Below, piece after piece: positions 1 to 6,443 of a stretch of DNA of 24,339 nt (positions are counted from its first letter, which is position 1; the number at the start of each line of letters is the position of its first letter). The notes under the pieces were generated by a model that saw nothing but the letters and a program-made list of their open reading frames with translations, made no database searches and was not told the origin of the DNA. Source of the DNA: Lachnospiraceae bacterium. Lineage in GTDB: Bacteria; Bacillota; Clostridia; Lachnospirales; Lachnospiraceae. The position numbers and the translations under genes were made by a program. The stretch lies in the NCBI GenBank assembly GCA_900752065.1, contig CAADTT010000079.1:1-24339 (forward strand), written 5' to 3'.

Positions 1-96
1 CTCACGATGGACACCCTTGCTCTTGGCTATACACTTCCCACTACTAGGGCGTGTTACGGACTTTCACCGATTAGATTGCGCCCATACTGGGCGCAC
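1..96 (-). mobile_element. Group II intron (class C-like), 5' end of domain I, cut by the window edge
   Basis: Read on the minus strand, the element begins at 96 with GTGCG, the canonical 5' end of bacterial group II introns. A perfect small hairpin follows (GCGCCC-AGTAT-GGGCGC, 95 to 79), then GGTGAAAGTCC, and then AGCAAGGGTGTCC near 21 to 9. The last two are conserved landmarks of domain I in class C introns. The start lies just behind the T-run of the rpsI terminator, which is the usual insertion site of class C introns (they target intrinsic terminators rather than genes). The rest of the ribozyme and any reverse transcriptase/maturase gene would lie left of base 1 and cannot be seen. No gene is interrupted on the visible side. 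Confidence 0.83.
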
Positions 97-133
97 ATTC
101 AAAAAACCCACAAACATAACGTTTGTGGGTTTT
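97..133 (-). terminator. Intrinsic terminator of the rplM-rpsI operon
   Basis: A perfect 13-bp inverted repeat (103-115 with 121-133, loop ATAAC) lies 25 bp past the rpsI stop. On the minus strand the stem is followed by six T residues and then GAAT, after which the intron begins. It ends the ribosomal protein operon and also served as the 5' exon of the intron insertion. Confidence 0.9.
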
Positions 134-158
134 GTAAACGTGAAAAACAGAGAATCGA

Positions 159-551
159 TTAACGCTTGCTGAACTGCGGCGCTCTTCTCGCTGCTTTGAG
201 ACCGTATTTCTTTCTCTCTTTCATTCTCGGATCTCTGGTGAGGAATCCTGCTTTCTTCAGAGTCGGTCTGTAATCTGCATCTGCCTGAAGAAGTGCTCTG
301 GAAATCCCATGTCTGATGGCGCCAGCCTGTCCTGTGGTTCCGCCGCCGTGTACGTTTACCAGAACATCAAATTTATCAACTGTCTCTGTAGCTACCAGCG
401 GCTGACGAACGATAACTTTTAAAGTCTCAAGTCCGAAATAGTCGTCGATATCTCTTTTATTTACTGTAATCTTACCTGTTCCCGGCATTAAATATACTCT
501 TGCGATAGATTTTTTTCTTCTTCCTGTACCGTAGAATTTTGCACTAGCCAA
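159..551 (-). CDS. rpsI: 30S ribosomal protein S9
   Basis: This is the 130-residue S9 protein of the small ribosomal subunit, which contacts the 16S rRNA head and reaches the P site with its C-terminal tail. The sequence shows the family signature early (FYGTGRRKKSIARV), the GGGTTGQAGAIRHGI core near residues 69-83 and the basic tail KKYGLKAARRAPQFSKR ending in the universal SKR. Length is normal for the family. The start is supported by a GGAGG ribosome binding site just upstream (minus strand AGGAGGTAAGGAAC before ATG). It follows rplM by 16 bp and is the last gene of a two-gene operon ending at the hairpin at 103-133. Nothing appears broken. Confidence 0.98.
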   Translation of the reverse strand: MASAKFYGTGRRKKSIARVYLMPGTGKITVNKRDIDDYFGLETLKVIVRQPLVATETVDKFDVLVNVHGGGTTGQAGAIRHGISRALLQADADYRPTLKKAGFLTRDPRMKERKKYGLKAARRAPQFSKR

Positions 552-567
552 TGTTCCTTACCTCCTA

Positions 568-996
568 TTAAAATGTTAATACTTCCGGCTTCTGAGCCTC
601 ATGCTTGTGCTCAGGTCCTGTATATACGTGAAGTTTTGTAATCATCTGTCTTCCTAATGGTCCCTTAGGAAGCATACCCTTTACTGCCAGCTCGATGACT
701 TTCTCAGGCTTCTTGTTTAACATTTCTCTCAGAGTAGTCTCTTTCATGCCGCCTACATAATCAGAATGTCTGTAATAAATCTTCTGATCCAGCTTCTTAC
801 CTGTCACTTTGACGTGCTCTGCATTTGTGATGATCACATAATCACCCGTATCCATATGAGGAGTAAAGATTGGTTTATTTTTTCCTCTTAAAATCTTTGC
901 TACTTCTGAAGCCAAACGTCCTAATGTATATCCGGTAGCGTCTACTACATACCATTTTCTTTCAATTGTTGCTGGACTAGCCATATAACTTTTCAT
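568..996 (-). CDS. rplM: 50S ribosomal protein L13
   Basis: This is L13, an early-assembly protein of the large ribosomal subunit, 142 residues from the chosen start. The sequence carries ERKWYVVDATGYTLGRLAS at the N-terminus, the KHMDTGD-type segment here as PHMDTGDYVIITNAE, and the MLPKGPLGRQM loop near residues 107-117. The start at 996 (MKSYMAS) is preferred over an in-frame ATG at 1047, because a strong AAGGAGG sits 7 bp before it and the resulting length matches the family; the extra 17 residues look like leader read-through. It is co-transcribed with rpsI from the promoter at 1093-1121, through a structured leader that probably lets L13 repress its own mRNA (inference). Confidence 0.97.
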   Translation of the reverse strand: MKSYMASPATIERKWYVVDATGYTLGRLASEVAKILRGKNKPIFTPHMDTGDYVIITNAEHVKVTGKKLDQKIYYRHSDYVGGMKETTLREMLNKKPEKVIELAVKGMLPKGPLGRQMITKLHVYTGPEHKHEAQKPEVLTF

Positions 997-1010
997 GGTT
1001 TTTCCTCCTT

Positions 1011-1086
1011 GATTCATTTCCATAATGCTTCTATCGTAAACCGTCATACCGGGGCTATGGCTAGACGTTTACATGCTTCGTCACAT
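1011..1086 (-). promoter_or_regulatory. Candidate ribosomal protein L13 mRNA leader (autoregulatory structure)
   Basis: Between the predicted start of transcription (about 1086) and the rplM ribosome binding site lies a leader able to fold. On the minus strand GTAAACGTC (1072 to 1064) pairs with GACGGTTTAC (1045 to 1036), with one bulged base, enclosing a GCC/GGT-rich loop. Many Firmicutes carry an L13-binding leader at this place before rplM-rpsI. The identification rests on position and foldability; no covariance model was run. Confidence 0.5.
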
Positions 1087-1092
1087 TGAGAT

Positions 1093-1121
1093 ATTATATT
1101 ACACCCGCCCAAGCGTGTCAA
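1093..1121 (-). promoter_or_regulatory. Promoter of rplM-rpsI
   Basis: On the minus strand TTGACA (1121 to 1116) and TATAAT (1098 to 1093) are both perfect sigma-A consensus boxes separated by exactly 17 bp. Transcription would start near 1086, about 90 bases before the rplM start. Confidence 0.88.
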
Positions 1122-1172
1122 TAACTTTTTGCCAACTTTTTTCTATCTTTTTTCTAGCTTTTTACAACTCTT

Positions 1173-1775
1173 TTACGAGGCGTGAACTTCTTTTTTCTTC
1201 CATCCTTTCTTTCCTCCTGCTCCCCATACAGATGCCAGCTCCATCAATTCCAGGCTGCTGTAGGGGCTGTTGAACAGGTTCGCCAGCAGTTCCAGTCCCT
1301 CTTTCCGTCTCTTTTCAAACATGCGGTGACTGTATCCAAAAGCAGCCTCCGCTGACGTATACAGTTCTCTTTTTACATAGAGTTCATATAAAATTCCGTA
1401 ATACGGCTCCTCCAAGACAAAGAAGCAGCTCCAAAGTCTCCTGATATCCTCCGCATCTTCCGAAAGCCTCCGCATCTGAAGCCGTATTTCCAGTCCCCGC
1501 TCTTTTCTCTGACGGTAAAAACGGTTTAAAATCGCAAGGTTATCCGCATGTTCCCCCTGCCCGGCCGTCATCTCTACCGTTCTCGCAGGCATCGCTGCTG
1601 CTGCCATCAGTTCGTCCGCCTGCTCTAACTGCTCCAGTTCTCTGTAGAGCAGTTCAATCTTCCTGTGAATATCTTGCAGCTTCTGCACCCTATTGGCCAG
1701 GATCTCCTTTGTGCGTTCTACCGTGATTTCTCTTCGTTTTCTTTCACATGCCTTCCCCTGCATTTCCTCTGTCAA
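1173..1775 (-). CDS. Unrecognised coiled-coil protein with a possible HTH-like C-terminal half
   Basis: I do not recognise this 200-residue protein. The N-terminal third is charged and heptad-like (ITVERTKEILANRVQKLQDIHRKIELLYRELEQLEQ split over residues 17-53), suggesting a coiled coil. The second half contains a compact helical segment (FVLEEPYYGILYELYVKREL, then YSHRMFEKRRKEGLELL at about 148-164) that loosely recalls the sigma region 4-like fold of phage ArpU/RinA-type regulators; this is weak. There are no membrane segments or signal peptide. The start is TTG at 1775 with a mediocre ribosome binding site; an ATG at 1763 is an alternative. It lies between truA and rplM, which are normally adjacent, in the same orientation, and has its own candidate promoter at 1909-1937. 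No terminator is visible after it, so read-through into rplM is possible. Confidence 0.7.
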   Translation of the reverse strand: MTEEMQGKACERKRREITVERTKEILANRVQKLQDIHRKIELLYRELEQLEQADELMAAAAMPARTVEMTAGQGEHADNLAILNRFYRQRKERGLEIRLQMRRLSEDAEDIRRLWSCFFVLEEPYYGILYELYVKRELYTSAEAAFGYSHRMFEKRRKEGLELLANLFNSPYSSLELMELASVWGAGGKKGWKKKEVHAS

Positions 1776-1908
1776 ATTCCTGTCACCCTTTCCGTCTGTA
1801 AATGATATAAGGATTTATCTCCGGCCGACACGGCCATGATCTACCTGATGTGCAGAGTTTCCAAACATGTGTTTTTCTTCCCTGCAAAGAAATGATTTTT
1901 GATACTTC

Positions 1909-1937
1909 ATCTTATCACATTTTATCTTTCTTTGCAA
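1909..1937 (-). promoter_or_regulatory. Candidate promoter for the 1173-1775 gene
   Basis: On the minus strand TTGCAA (1937 to 1932) and TAAGAT (1914 to 1909) are separated by 17 bp in an AT-rich stretch, with transcription predicted near 1902. It would serve the unrecognised gene ending at 1173. Confidence 0.5.
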
Positions 1938-1976
1938 GATATTTCTTTTTTTGCGTATCTTATAATAGTTCTTTTG

Positions 1977-2714
1977 CTATATATATTGGATTTCAACGAG
2001 TGTCAGTCCCTCCGGTCTTGCCGTCTCTCCTGCCAGCTTGCGGTTCTTTCCCTCCAGGATCGCCTGCATAGATTCCGGTGGAATAAATCCTCCGCCCACA
2101 CGAATCAGGGTTCCCGCAATGATTCTTACCATATTATAGAGAAAGCCGTTTCCCGTCACCCGCATCAGGATCATATCTCCCTCTTTCTCGATATCCAGAG
2201 AATAAATCCTGCGCACCGTGTTTTCCAGATCCGGCTTCATGGTGCAGAAGGACTGAAAGTCATGCTCTCCTACCAGATACGCCGCCGCAGTCTTCATCTT
2301 TTCCACATCCAGAGGATAATAGTAAAAATAAGAGTACAGCCGCTTCGTCGGATCCGGAAATCTCCGGTTCAGGATCCGGTATTCATACGTCTTCACCGTG
2401 CGGCAGAAACGGGGGTGAAAATCCGGCGCCACCTCGCAGGACTCCTGGATCCGGATGTCCTCCGGAAGCCTGGTATTCATGGCATAGGAAATCTTCTCCG
2501 CGGGCATCCTGGCAGAAGTGTCAAACACTGCCACGTTCCCCAGGGCATGAACGCCCGCGTCTGTCCGGCTCGCTCCTGTAACTCTGATCTCTTCTCCCAG
2601 AAGCTCCGAAAGATGCCTGTTCAGCTCCGCCTCAATCGTATTTCCGTTTGGCTGAACCTGCCAGCCGTGATAGTTCGTGCCGTCATAGGCCACTGTCAGT
2701 TTTACGCGCTTCAT
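1977..2714 (-). CDS. truA: tRNA pseudouridine(38-40) synthase TruA
   Basis: TruA converts uridines 38, 39 and 40 of the tRNA anticodon arm to pseudouridine. The 245-residue length is typical. The catalytic aspartate lies in SRTDAGVHA (D52), preceded by the family start YDGTNYHGWQVQPNGNTIE. GEHDFQSFC near the middle and GNGFLYNMVRIIAGTLI in the C-terminal half are further TruA signatures. It follows ecfT by 12 bp on the same strand and is surely co-transcribed with the ECF transporter genes, an arrangement common in Firmicutes. The start has a usable AGAGGTGG-type ribosome binding site located in the short gap after the ecfT stop. No irregularity is seen. Confidence 0.97.
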   Translation of the reverse strand: MKRVKLTVAYDGTNYHGWQVQPNGNTIEAELNRHLSELLGEEIRVTGASRTDAGVHALGNVAVFDTSARMPAEKISYAMNTRLPEDIRIQESCEVAPDFHPRFCRTVKTYEYRILNRRFPDPTKRLYSYFYYYPLDVEKMKTAAAYLVGEHDFQSFCTMKPDLENTVRRIYSLDIEKEGDMILMRVTGNGFLYNMVRIIAGTLIRVGGGFIPPESMQAILEGKNRKLAGETARPEGLTLVEIQYI

Positions 2715-2726
2715 AAGCCACCTCTT

Positions 2727-3533
2727 CTAAATTGGAGAAAGCCTGCCAATAACACAGATGCACACCAGATATCCCGCCAGGATCAGATATGCCCCATAAT
2801 CCCTTTTCTGATAGATCAAAGGCTTCATTTTCGTGCGTCCTTCTCCTCCCCGGTAGCCTCTCGCCTCCATCGCCATCGCCAGATCGTTCGCCCTGCGGAA
2901 CGCCGAGATGAAGAGGGGCACCAGCAGCGGCACCAGGCTCTTCGCCTTCTGTATCAGCCCGCCGGACTCGAAATCCGCGCCTCTCGCCATCTGCGCCTTC
3001 ATGATCTTATCCGTCTCTTCCATTAAGATCGGTATAAAACGCAGCGCAATGGACATCATCATCGCCACCTCATGTACCGGGACATGAAGCTTTTTCAGCG
3101 GTGACAGCCCTTTTTCCATGCCGTCTGTCAAATGATTCGGCGTAGTCGTCAGGGTCATGACCGTCGAGCCGATGATCAGATATATCAGACGGATCGCCAT
3201 AAATACTGCCTGTAAAATACCCTCCTTTGTGATCTGAAGCTTCCAGATATGAATAACCGCCGTCCCCGGCGTCAGAAACAGATTGAACACCATCGTAATC
3301 ATCAGCAGGATCATGATGGACTTCAGCCCTTTTACCATAAACCGGAAGGGCACCTTCGATGTCCGGATGACAGCCGCCAGAAACAGCGTGGCCGCCAGAT
3401 AACACGCAAAGGAGCGGAATAAAAACAGTGAGATGATAAAAACCAGCGTCCCGACCAGCTTCGTCCGGGGATCCAGCTTATGAATCAGGGAGTCCCCCGG
3501 ATAATATTGTCCTAATGTAATATCTCTTAACAT
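2727..3533 (-). CDS. ecfT: Energy-coupling factor transporter transmembrane protein EcfT
   Basis: EcfT is the membrane scaffold of group II ECF importers, joining the two ATPases to exchangeable substrate-binding S components for vitamins and metals. The sequence has the N-terminal YYPGDSLIHKLDPRTKL segment, several hydrophobic helices (about residues 27-57, 73-87, 107-130, 206-216) and the two cytoplasmic coupling motifs ARG (near 183) and EARGYRGG (near 223) that dock onto the ATPases. I place the start at 3533 (MLRDITLGQYY), with GGGGA 6 bp upstream and a 7-bp overlap with the end of ecfA2. An in-frame ATG at 3545 would add four residues with a weaker ribosome binding site. No S component is encoded nearby, which is normal for a shared group II module. 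Confidence 0.95.
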   Translation of the reverse strand: MLRDITLGQYYPGDSLIHKLDPRTKLVGTLVFIISLFLFRSFACYLAATLFLAAVIRTSKVPFRFMVKGLKSIMILLMITMVFNLFLTPGTAVIHIWKLQITKEGILQAVFMAIRLIYLIIGSTVMTLTTTPNHLTDGMEKGLSPLKKLHVPVHEVAMMMSIALRFIPILMEETDKIMKAQMARGADFESGGLIQKAKSLVPLLVPLFISAFRRANDLAMAMEARGYRGGEGRTKMKPLIYQKRDYGAYLILAGYLVCICVIGRLSPI

Positions 3534-4387
3534 ACTTTTCCCCATTCCAGCGCCCGCAGGATCGCATGTTTCGCTTCCTCTACCGTAGTCGCTCCCGTAT
3601 CGATGGAAAATCCCTTTTCCTCCAGCGCCTTCACCACATAAGTCACCTGCGGCGCCGCCAGACCGATCTTCTCCAATTCCCGGTAATGCTGAAACACCTC
3701 GCCGGGCGCGTCATCATATTTTACCTTTCCCTCATCCATAACGATGATCCTGTCCACATATTTCGCCACGTCCTCCATACTGTGGGAGACCAGGAGCACC
3801 GTGATCCCTCTCTCCTGATGCAGCTTCGCGATCTGATCCAGAATCTCATCACGCCCCTTTGGATCCAGCCCCGCCGTAGGCTCATCTAAAATCAGCACCT
3901 CCGGGTGCATTGCCAGGATTCCCGCAATCGCCGCCCGCCGCTTCTGCCCGCCGGACAGCTCAAAGGGTGACTTTCCATAATATTTCTCCTTCATCCCCAC
4001 CTGCTGCAGCGCTTCCCGTGCCCGTGCTTCCACCTCTTCCCTGGGAAGCCCCAGATTTTTCGGTCCAAAGCACACATCCGTAAACACATCGATCTCGAAA
4101 AGCTGATGCTCCGGATACTGAAAGACAAGCCCTACTCTGCTGCGGAGTGCGCGCATATCATAGCCTTCCTGATAAATATCTTCCCCATTGTAATATATTT
4201 TTCCGCCGCTCGCCAAAAGCAGCCCGTTCAAATGCTGGATCAGGGTCGATTTTCCGGAGCCCGTGTGTCCGATGATCCCGATAAACTGTCCATCGGGAAT
4301 CTCCAGACTGATATTATCCAGAGCCTTCTTTTCAAAAGCAGTACCGCCGCTGTATACATAAGTTAAATTCTCTATCTTTATTGACAT
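3527..4387 (-). CDS. ecfA2: Energy-coupling factor transporter ATP-binding protein EcfA2
   Basis: This is one of the two ABC ATPases that power the ECF importer. The Walker A motif GHTGSGKST is at residues 40-48, the Q-loop is near Q90, the signature LSGGQKRR is at 144-151, Walker B LILDEPT is at 165-171 and the switch histidine is in SHS (H202). After about residue 225 the C-terminal extension typical of EcfA proteins follows (DDAPGEVFQHYRELEKIGL). Its ATG lies inside the end of ecfA1 (10-bp overlap), and its stop overlaps ecfT, so the three are translationally coupled. Assignment as A2 rather than A1 rests on the usual gene order A1-A2-T and on the HTGSGKS P-loop variant; the two paralogues are otherwise alike. 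Confidence 0.94.
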   Translation of the reverse strand: MSIKIENLTYVYSGGTAFEKKALDNISLEIPDGQFIGIIGHTGSGKSTLIQHLNGLLLASGGKIYYNGEDIYQEGYDMRALRSRVGLVFQYPEHQLFEIDVFTDVCFGPKNLGLPREEVEARAREALQQVGMKEKYYGKSPFELSGGQKRRAAIAGILAMHPEVLILDEPTAGLDPKGRDEILDQIAKLHQERGITVLLVSHSMEDVAKYVDRIIVMDEGKVKYDDAPGEVFQHYRELEKIGLAAPQVTYVVKALEEKGFSIDTGATTVEEAKHAILRALEWGKVC

Positions 4388-5223
4388 AATGCTTCCACCA
4401 ATTCATCCACTGTCAGAATACCGTCCGGCACCGGCACCCCCGCTTTCTTCAGTTCATGGGCAAGGAGCGTCACCTGCGGAACATCCAGCCGGTATTCCTT
4501 CAGCTTTTCCACCTGGGAAAAGATCTCCCTCGGCGTCCCCTGCATTACTACTTTCCCCTCATCCATAACAAGCACCTTATCCGCATAGATGACTTCTTCC
4601 ATATAATGCGTAATCAGAAGAACCGTAACATCCTCCACCTGATTCAGCGCCCGCACCGTGCGGATGACCTCTTTCCGCCCGTTCGGATCCAGCATAGCTG
4701 TAGGCTCATCCAAAACAATACATTTGGGATGCATCGCCACCACGCCCGCGATCGCCACTCTCTGCTTCTGTCCGCCGGACAGCCGGTTCGGCGACTTTTT
4801 CCGGTATTTCCACATACCTACAGATTTCAGGCTCTCCTCCACCCGCTCCCAGATCTGCTCTGTGGGTATCCCCATGTTTTCCGGGCCGAATCCCACATCC
4901 TCCTCAACGACTGTGCCGATGATCTGATTATCCGGATTCTGAAATACCATCCCGGCGCTCTGACGCACATCCCAGACGTTTTCCTCCTTCGAGGTATCCA
5001 GGCCATCCACATAAAGACTTCCTTCATCCGGCACCAAAATGGCGTTGATGTGCTTCGCCAGCGTAGATTTTCCGGAGCCATTGTGTCCCAGGATGGCGAT
5101 AAAGTCTCCCCGTTCTACATCCAGATCCACGCCGTCCACGGCACGGCTGACCGATTCGATCTTACCGTCTTCTCCGCACTTTTTATATTCATAAACCAGT
5201 TTTTTTCCTTTGATAATTCCCAT
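4378..5223 (-). CDS. ecfA1: Energy-coupling factor transporter ATP-binding protein EcfA1
   Basis: This is the first ATPase of the ECF module, 281 residues. It has Walker A GHNGSGKST (46-54), Q-loop Q95 in VFQNPDNQI (the usual EcfA1 form), signature LSGGQKQR (148-155), Walker B IVLDEPT (169-175) and switch H206 in LLITHYMEE. The C-terminal segment MQGTPREIFSQVEKLKEYRLDVPQVTLLA is the EcfA dimer/helper region. A strong AAAGGAGG ribosome binding site precedes the ATG. It is the promoter-proximal gene of ecfA1-ecfA2-ecfT-truA. In many Firmicutes rplQ and the ribosomal protein cluster precede ecfA1; here an acetyltransferase-like gene and a repeat motif do. Confidence 0.95.
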   Translation of the reverse strand: MGIIKGKKLVYEYKKCGEDGKIESVSRAVDGVDLDVERGDFIAILGHNGSGKSTLAKHINAILVPDEGSLYVDGLDTSKEENVWDVRQSAGMVFQNPDNQIIGTVVEEDVGFGPENMGIPTEQIWERVEESLKSVGMWKYRKKSPNRLSGGQKQRVAIAGVVAMHPKCIVLDEPTAMLDPNGRKEVIRTVRALNQVEDVTVLLITHYMEEVIYADKVLVMDEGKVVMQGTPREIFSQVEKLKEYRLDVPQVTLLAHELKKAGVPVPDGILTVDELVEALCQ

Positions 5224-5251
5224 CCGTTCCTCCTTTCAGAGAACCGCTGTG

Positions 5252-5263
5252 TGAACTGTTACA
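5252..5263 (-). repeat. Dispersed intergenic motif, copy 1
   Basis: GTAACAGTTCAC on the minus strand matches the 12-base motif found at 6263, 10050, 17119 and 24243 with one difference at the last base. It lies 29 bp before ecfA1. Its function is not known to me. Confidence 0.5.
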
Positions 5264-5296
5264 AATTTTCCTATATTCACGCACATTTTAATCTAT

Positions 5297-6172
5297 TTAT
5301 AGATGAAATACAAGGATTTCTTTCCTTTCAGCCTCCACCTCCTGAAATCCCGCTTTCTGAATCAGGCTGCGCGAAGCGATATTCTTTCTGTGGATAAAGG
5401 CATAGAGGTTATCCGCCCCTATCGCTGAACATGCATAATCCGCCACTGCTTTTACCGCTTCCAGACCATATCCCTGCTTCTGATATGCCCCCGCGATCAT
5501 GTACCCCAGCTCCAGCACCGGTTTCCCCCGGTATGTCCCATTCTCCAGCCCTGCTCTGCCGATGATCTTTCCTCCCGCTTTCTCAATGACCGTCCACAGA
5601 CCATAGGAAAAAAAAGGGTACATCTTTCGGATATAGGCGGTAAATAATTCCCGCTCCTCCTCCTTTTCACCCTCCATCCCGGGCATATATTCCGTCATCC
5701 CCGGTTCCTGGTAAATGGCATAAAGGATGTCAAAATCCTCCGGTATGCTCTCCCGTATCCACAGTCTCTCCGTCTCCGCGATCGTCCAGGGAAGCCCGTG
5801 ATGGCGACGGTAGACCAGACGGAAGAATTCTGTATTCAGCTCCTCAAATCCCTGGATCACCATATCCACATGCGAAAGTGTCATCTCTGCCCCGGGCGGC
5901 TCATACCCCACGCAGGCGATTCCCTGCGCGGCAGCCCGGTCTGCCGTCACCTGGCTATCGGTAAGGATCAGCGCCTCTTCTCCATTTCCAGGAAGTTTAC
6001 TCCAGTTTTCTGCCGGCCTGCTCCCTCCCGGAACGGACGCCCTTCCCTGCTCTTCCAACTGTGTTCCGGACAACTGACATACTTCTATTCCTTCCGTCCG
6101 CAATTCTTCCAATAACCTTTCAAGCTCTGCATCCCGGTATTTCTTTTCGATTTTTATGTATAATCTTTTCAT
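5297..6172 (-). CDS. GNAT acetyltransferase with an N-terminal HAD-like remnant domain
   Basis: This 291-residue protein has two parts. Residues 1-140 resemble a degenerate HAD-type phosphatase half: ALILTDSQVTADRAAAQGIACVGYE looks like a conserved strand-turn region, but no DxDGT nucleophile motif is present, so it is probably not a phosphatase. Residues 140-291 are a GNAT domain: LWIRESIPEDFDILYAIY start, IIGRAGLENGTYRGKPVLELGYMI core, then the acetyl-CoA loop YQKQGYGLEAVKAVADYA and the NIASRSLIQKAGF ending typical of RimJ/RimL-type enzymes. The substrate is unknown and might be a ribosomal protein, an amino acid or a small toxin. GGAGA precedes the ATG and a promoter lies at 6218-6245. It stands alone, with its stop 73 bp before ecfA1. 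Confidence 0.85.
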   Translation of the reverse strand: MKRLYIKIEKKYRDAELERLLEELRTEGIEVCQLSGTQLEEQGRASVPGGSRPAENWSKLPGNGEEALILTDSQVTADRAAAQGIACVGYEPPGAEMTLSHVDMVIQGFEELNTEFFRLVYRRHHGLPWTIAETERLWIRESIPEDFDILYAIYQEPGMTEYMPGMEGEKEEERELFTAYIRKMYPFFSYGLWTVIEKAGGKIIGRAGLENGTYRGKPVLELGYMIAGAYQKQGYGLEAVKAVADYACSAIGADNLYAFIHRKNIASRSLIQKAGFQEVEAERKEILVFHL

Positions 6173-6217
6173 TTTTTATCTCCGCCAAATCCGATTATTT
6201 TCACTTCTTCCACAACT

Positions 6218-6245
6218 ACTATGGCATGACTTCTTTAAAATGCAA
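6218..6245 (-). promoter_or_regulatory. Promoter of the acetyltransferase-like gene
   Basis: On the minus strand TTGCAT (6245 to 6240) and CATAGT (6223 to 6218) are separated by 16 bp. The upstream context, an A-run followed by TACTTGCAT, is nearly the same as at the two tRNA promoters at 19045-19073 and 19210-19238. Confidence 0.5.
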
Positions 6246-6262
6246 GTATTTTTTCCAAAACA

Positions 6263-6274
6263 GTAACAGTTCAG
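6263..6274 (+). repeat. Dispersed intergenic motif, copy 2
   Basis: This is an exact GTAACAGTTCAG. It lies between the divergently transcribed acetyltransferase gene and the secreted protein gene, just upstream of the acetyltransferase promoter. Confidence 0.5.
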
Positions 6275-6291
6275 CCGCTTCTACTTTATTC

Positions 6292-6320
6292 TTGCTCTTC
6301 CAGATCATATCGTGTAATAT
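6292..6320 (+). promoter_or_regulatory. Weak candidate promoter of the secreted BIG2 protein gene
   Basis: TTGCTC (6292-6297) and TAATAT (6315-6320) are separated by 17 bp. Match to consensus is modest. If used, the mRNA would carry a leader of about 115 bases with two hairpins before the start at 6444. Confidence 0.3.
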
Positions 6321-6324
6321 GAAG

Positions 6325-6348
6325 AAAAAGCGGGGCGGTGTCCCCCGC
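6325..6348 (-). terminator. GC-rich hairpin with T-run on the minus strand
   Basis: GCGGGG (6330-6335) pairs with CCCCGC (6343-6348). Read on the minus strand the stem is followed by TTTTTC, the form of an intrinsic terminator. No minus-strand gene precedes it (the neighbours upstream are on the plus strand), so it may act as an insulator against antisense transcription reaching the acetyltransferase gene, or as a leader hairpin for the plus-strand gene. Confidence 0.5.
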
Positions 6349-6353
6349 AAATT

Positions 6354-6404
6354 CCAAATGTTTTATAGGATTGTGAGGCGCAAAACGCAAAACAATCCAT
6401 TTGG
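6354..6404 (+). repeat. Long imperfect inverted repeat in the leader of the secreted protein gene
   Basis: Nested complementary arms can form one long hairpin: CCAAAT (6354-6359) with ATTTGG (6399-6404), GGATTGT (6368-6374) with ACAATCC (6392-6398), and GCG (6378-6380) with CGC (6386-6388). It lies 39 bp before the start codon and just before the ribosome binding site region. A regulatory role is inferred only. Confidence 0.45.
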
Positions 6405-6443
6405 TATCTTTTAACCCCAACATCATTTAGGAAGGAGAACCCT

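Noticed and set aside
1073..1273. Plus-strand open frame across the rplM promoter
   Set aside because: It overlaps a consensus promoter, a leader and the end of another gene, and has no ribosome binding site.
1899..3026. Long plus-strand open frame (375 codons)
   Set aside because: It lies antisense to truA and ecfT, has no ribosome binding site and has low-complexity His/Arg/Leu-rich translation typical of a shadow frame.
4456..5397. Plus-strand open frame (313 codons) opposite ecfA1
   Set aside because: The ecfA1 frame holds all ABC motifs; this one is its mirror shadow.
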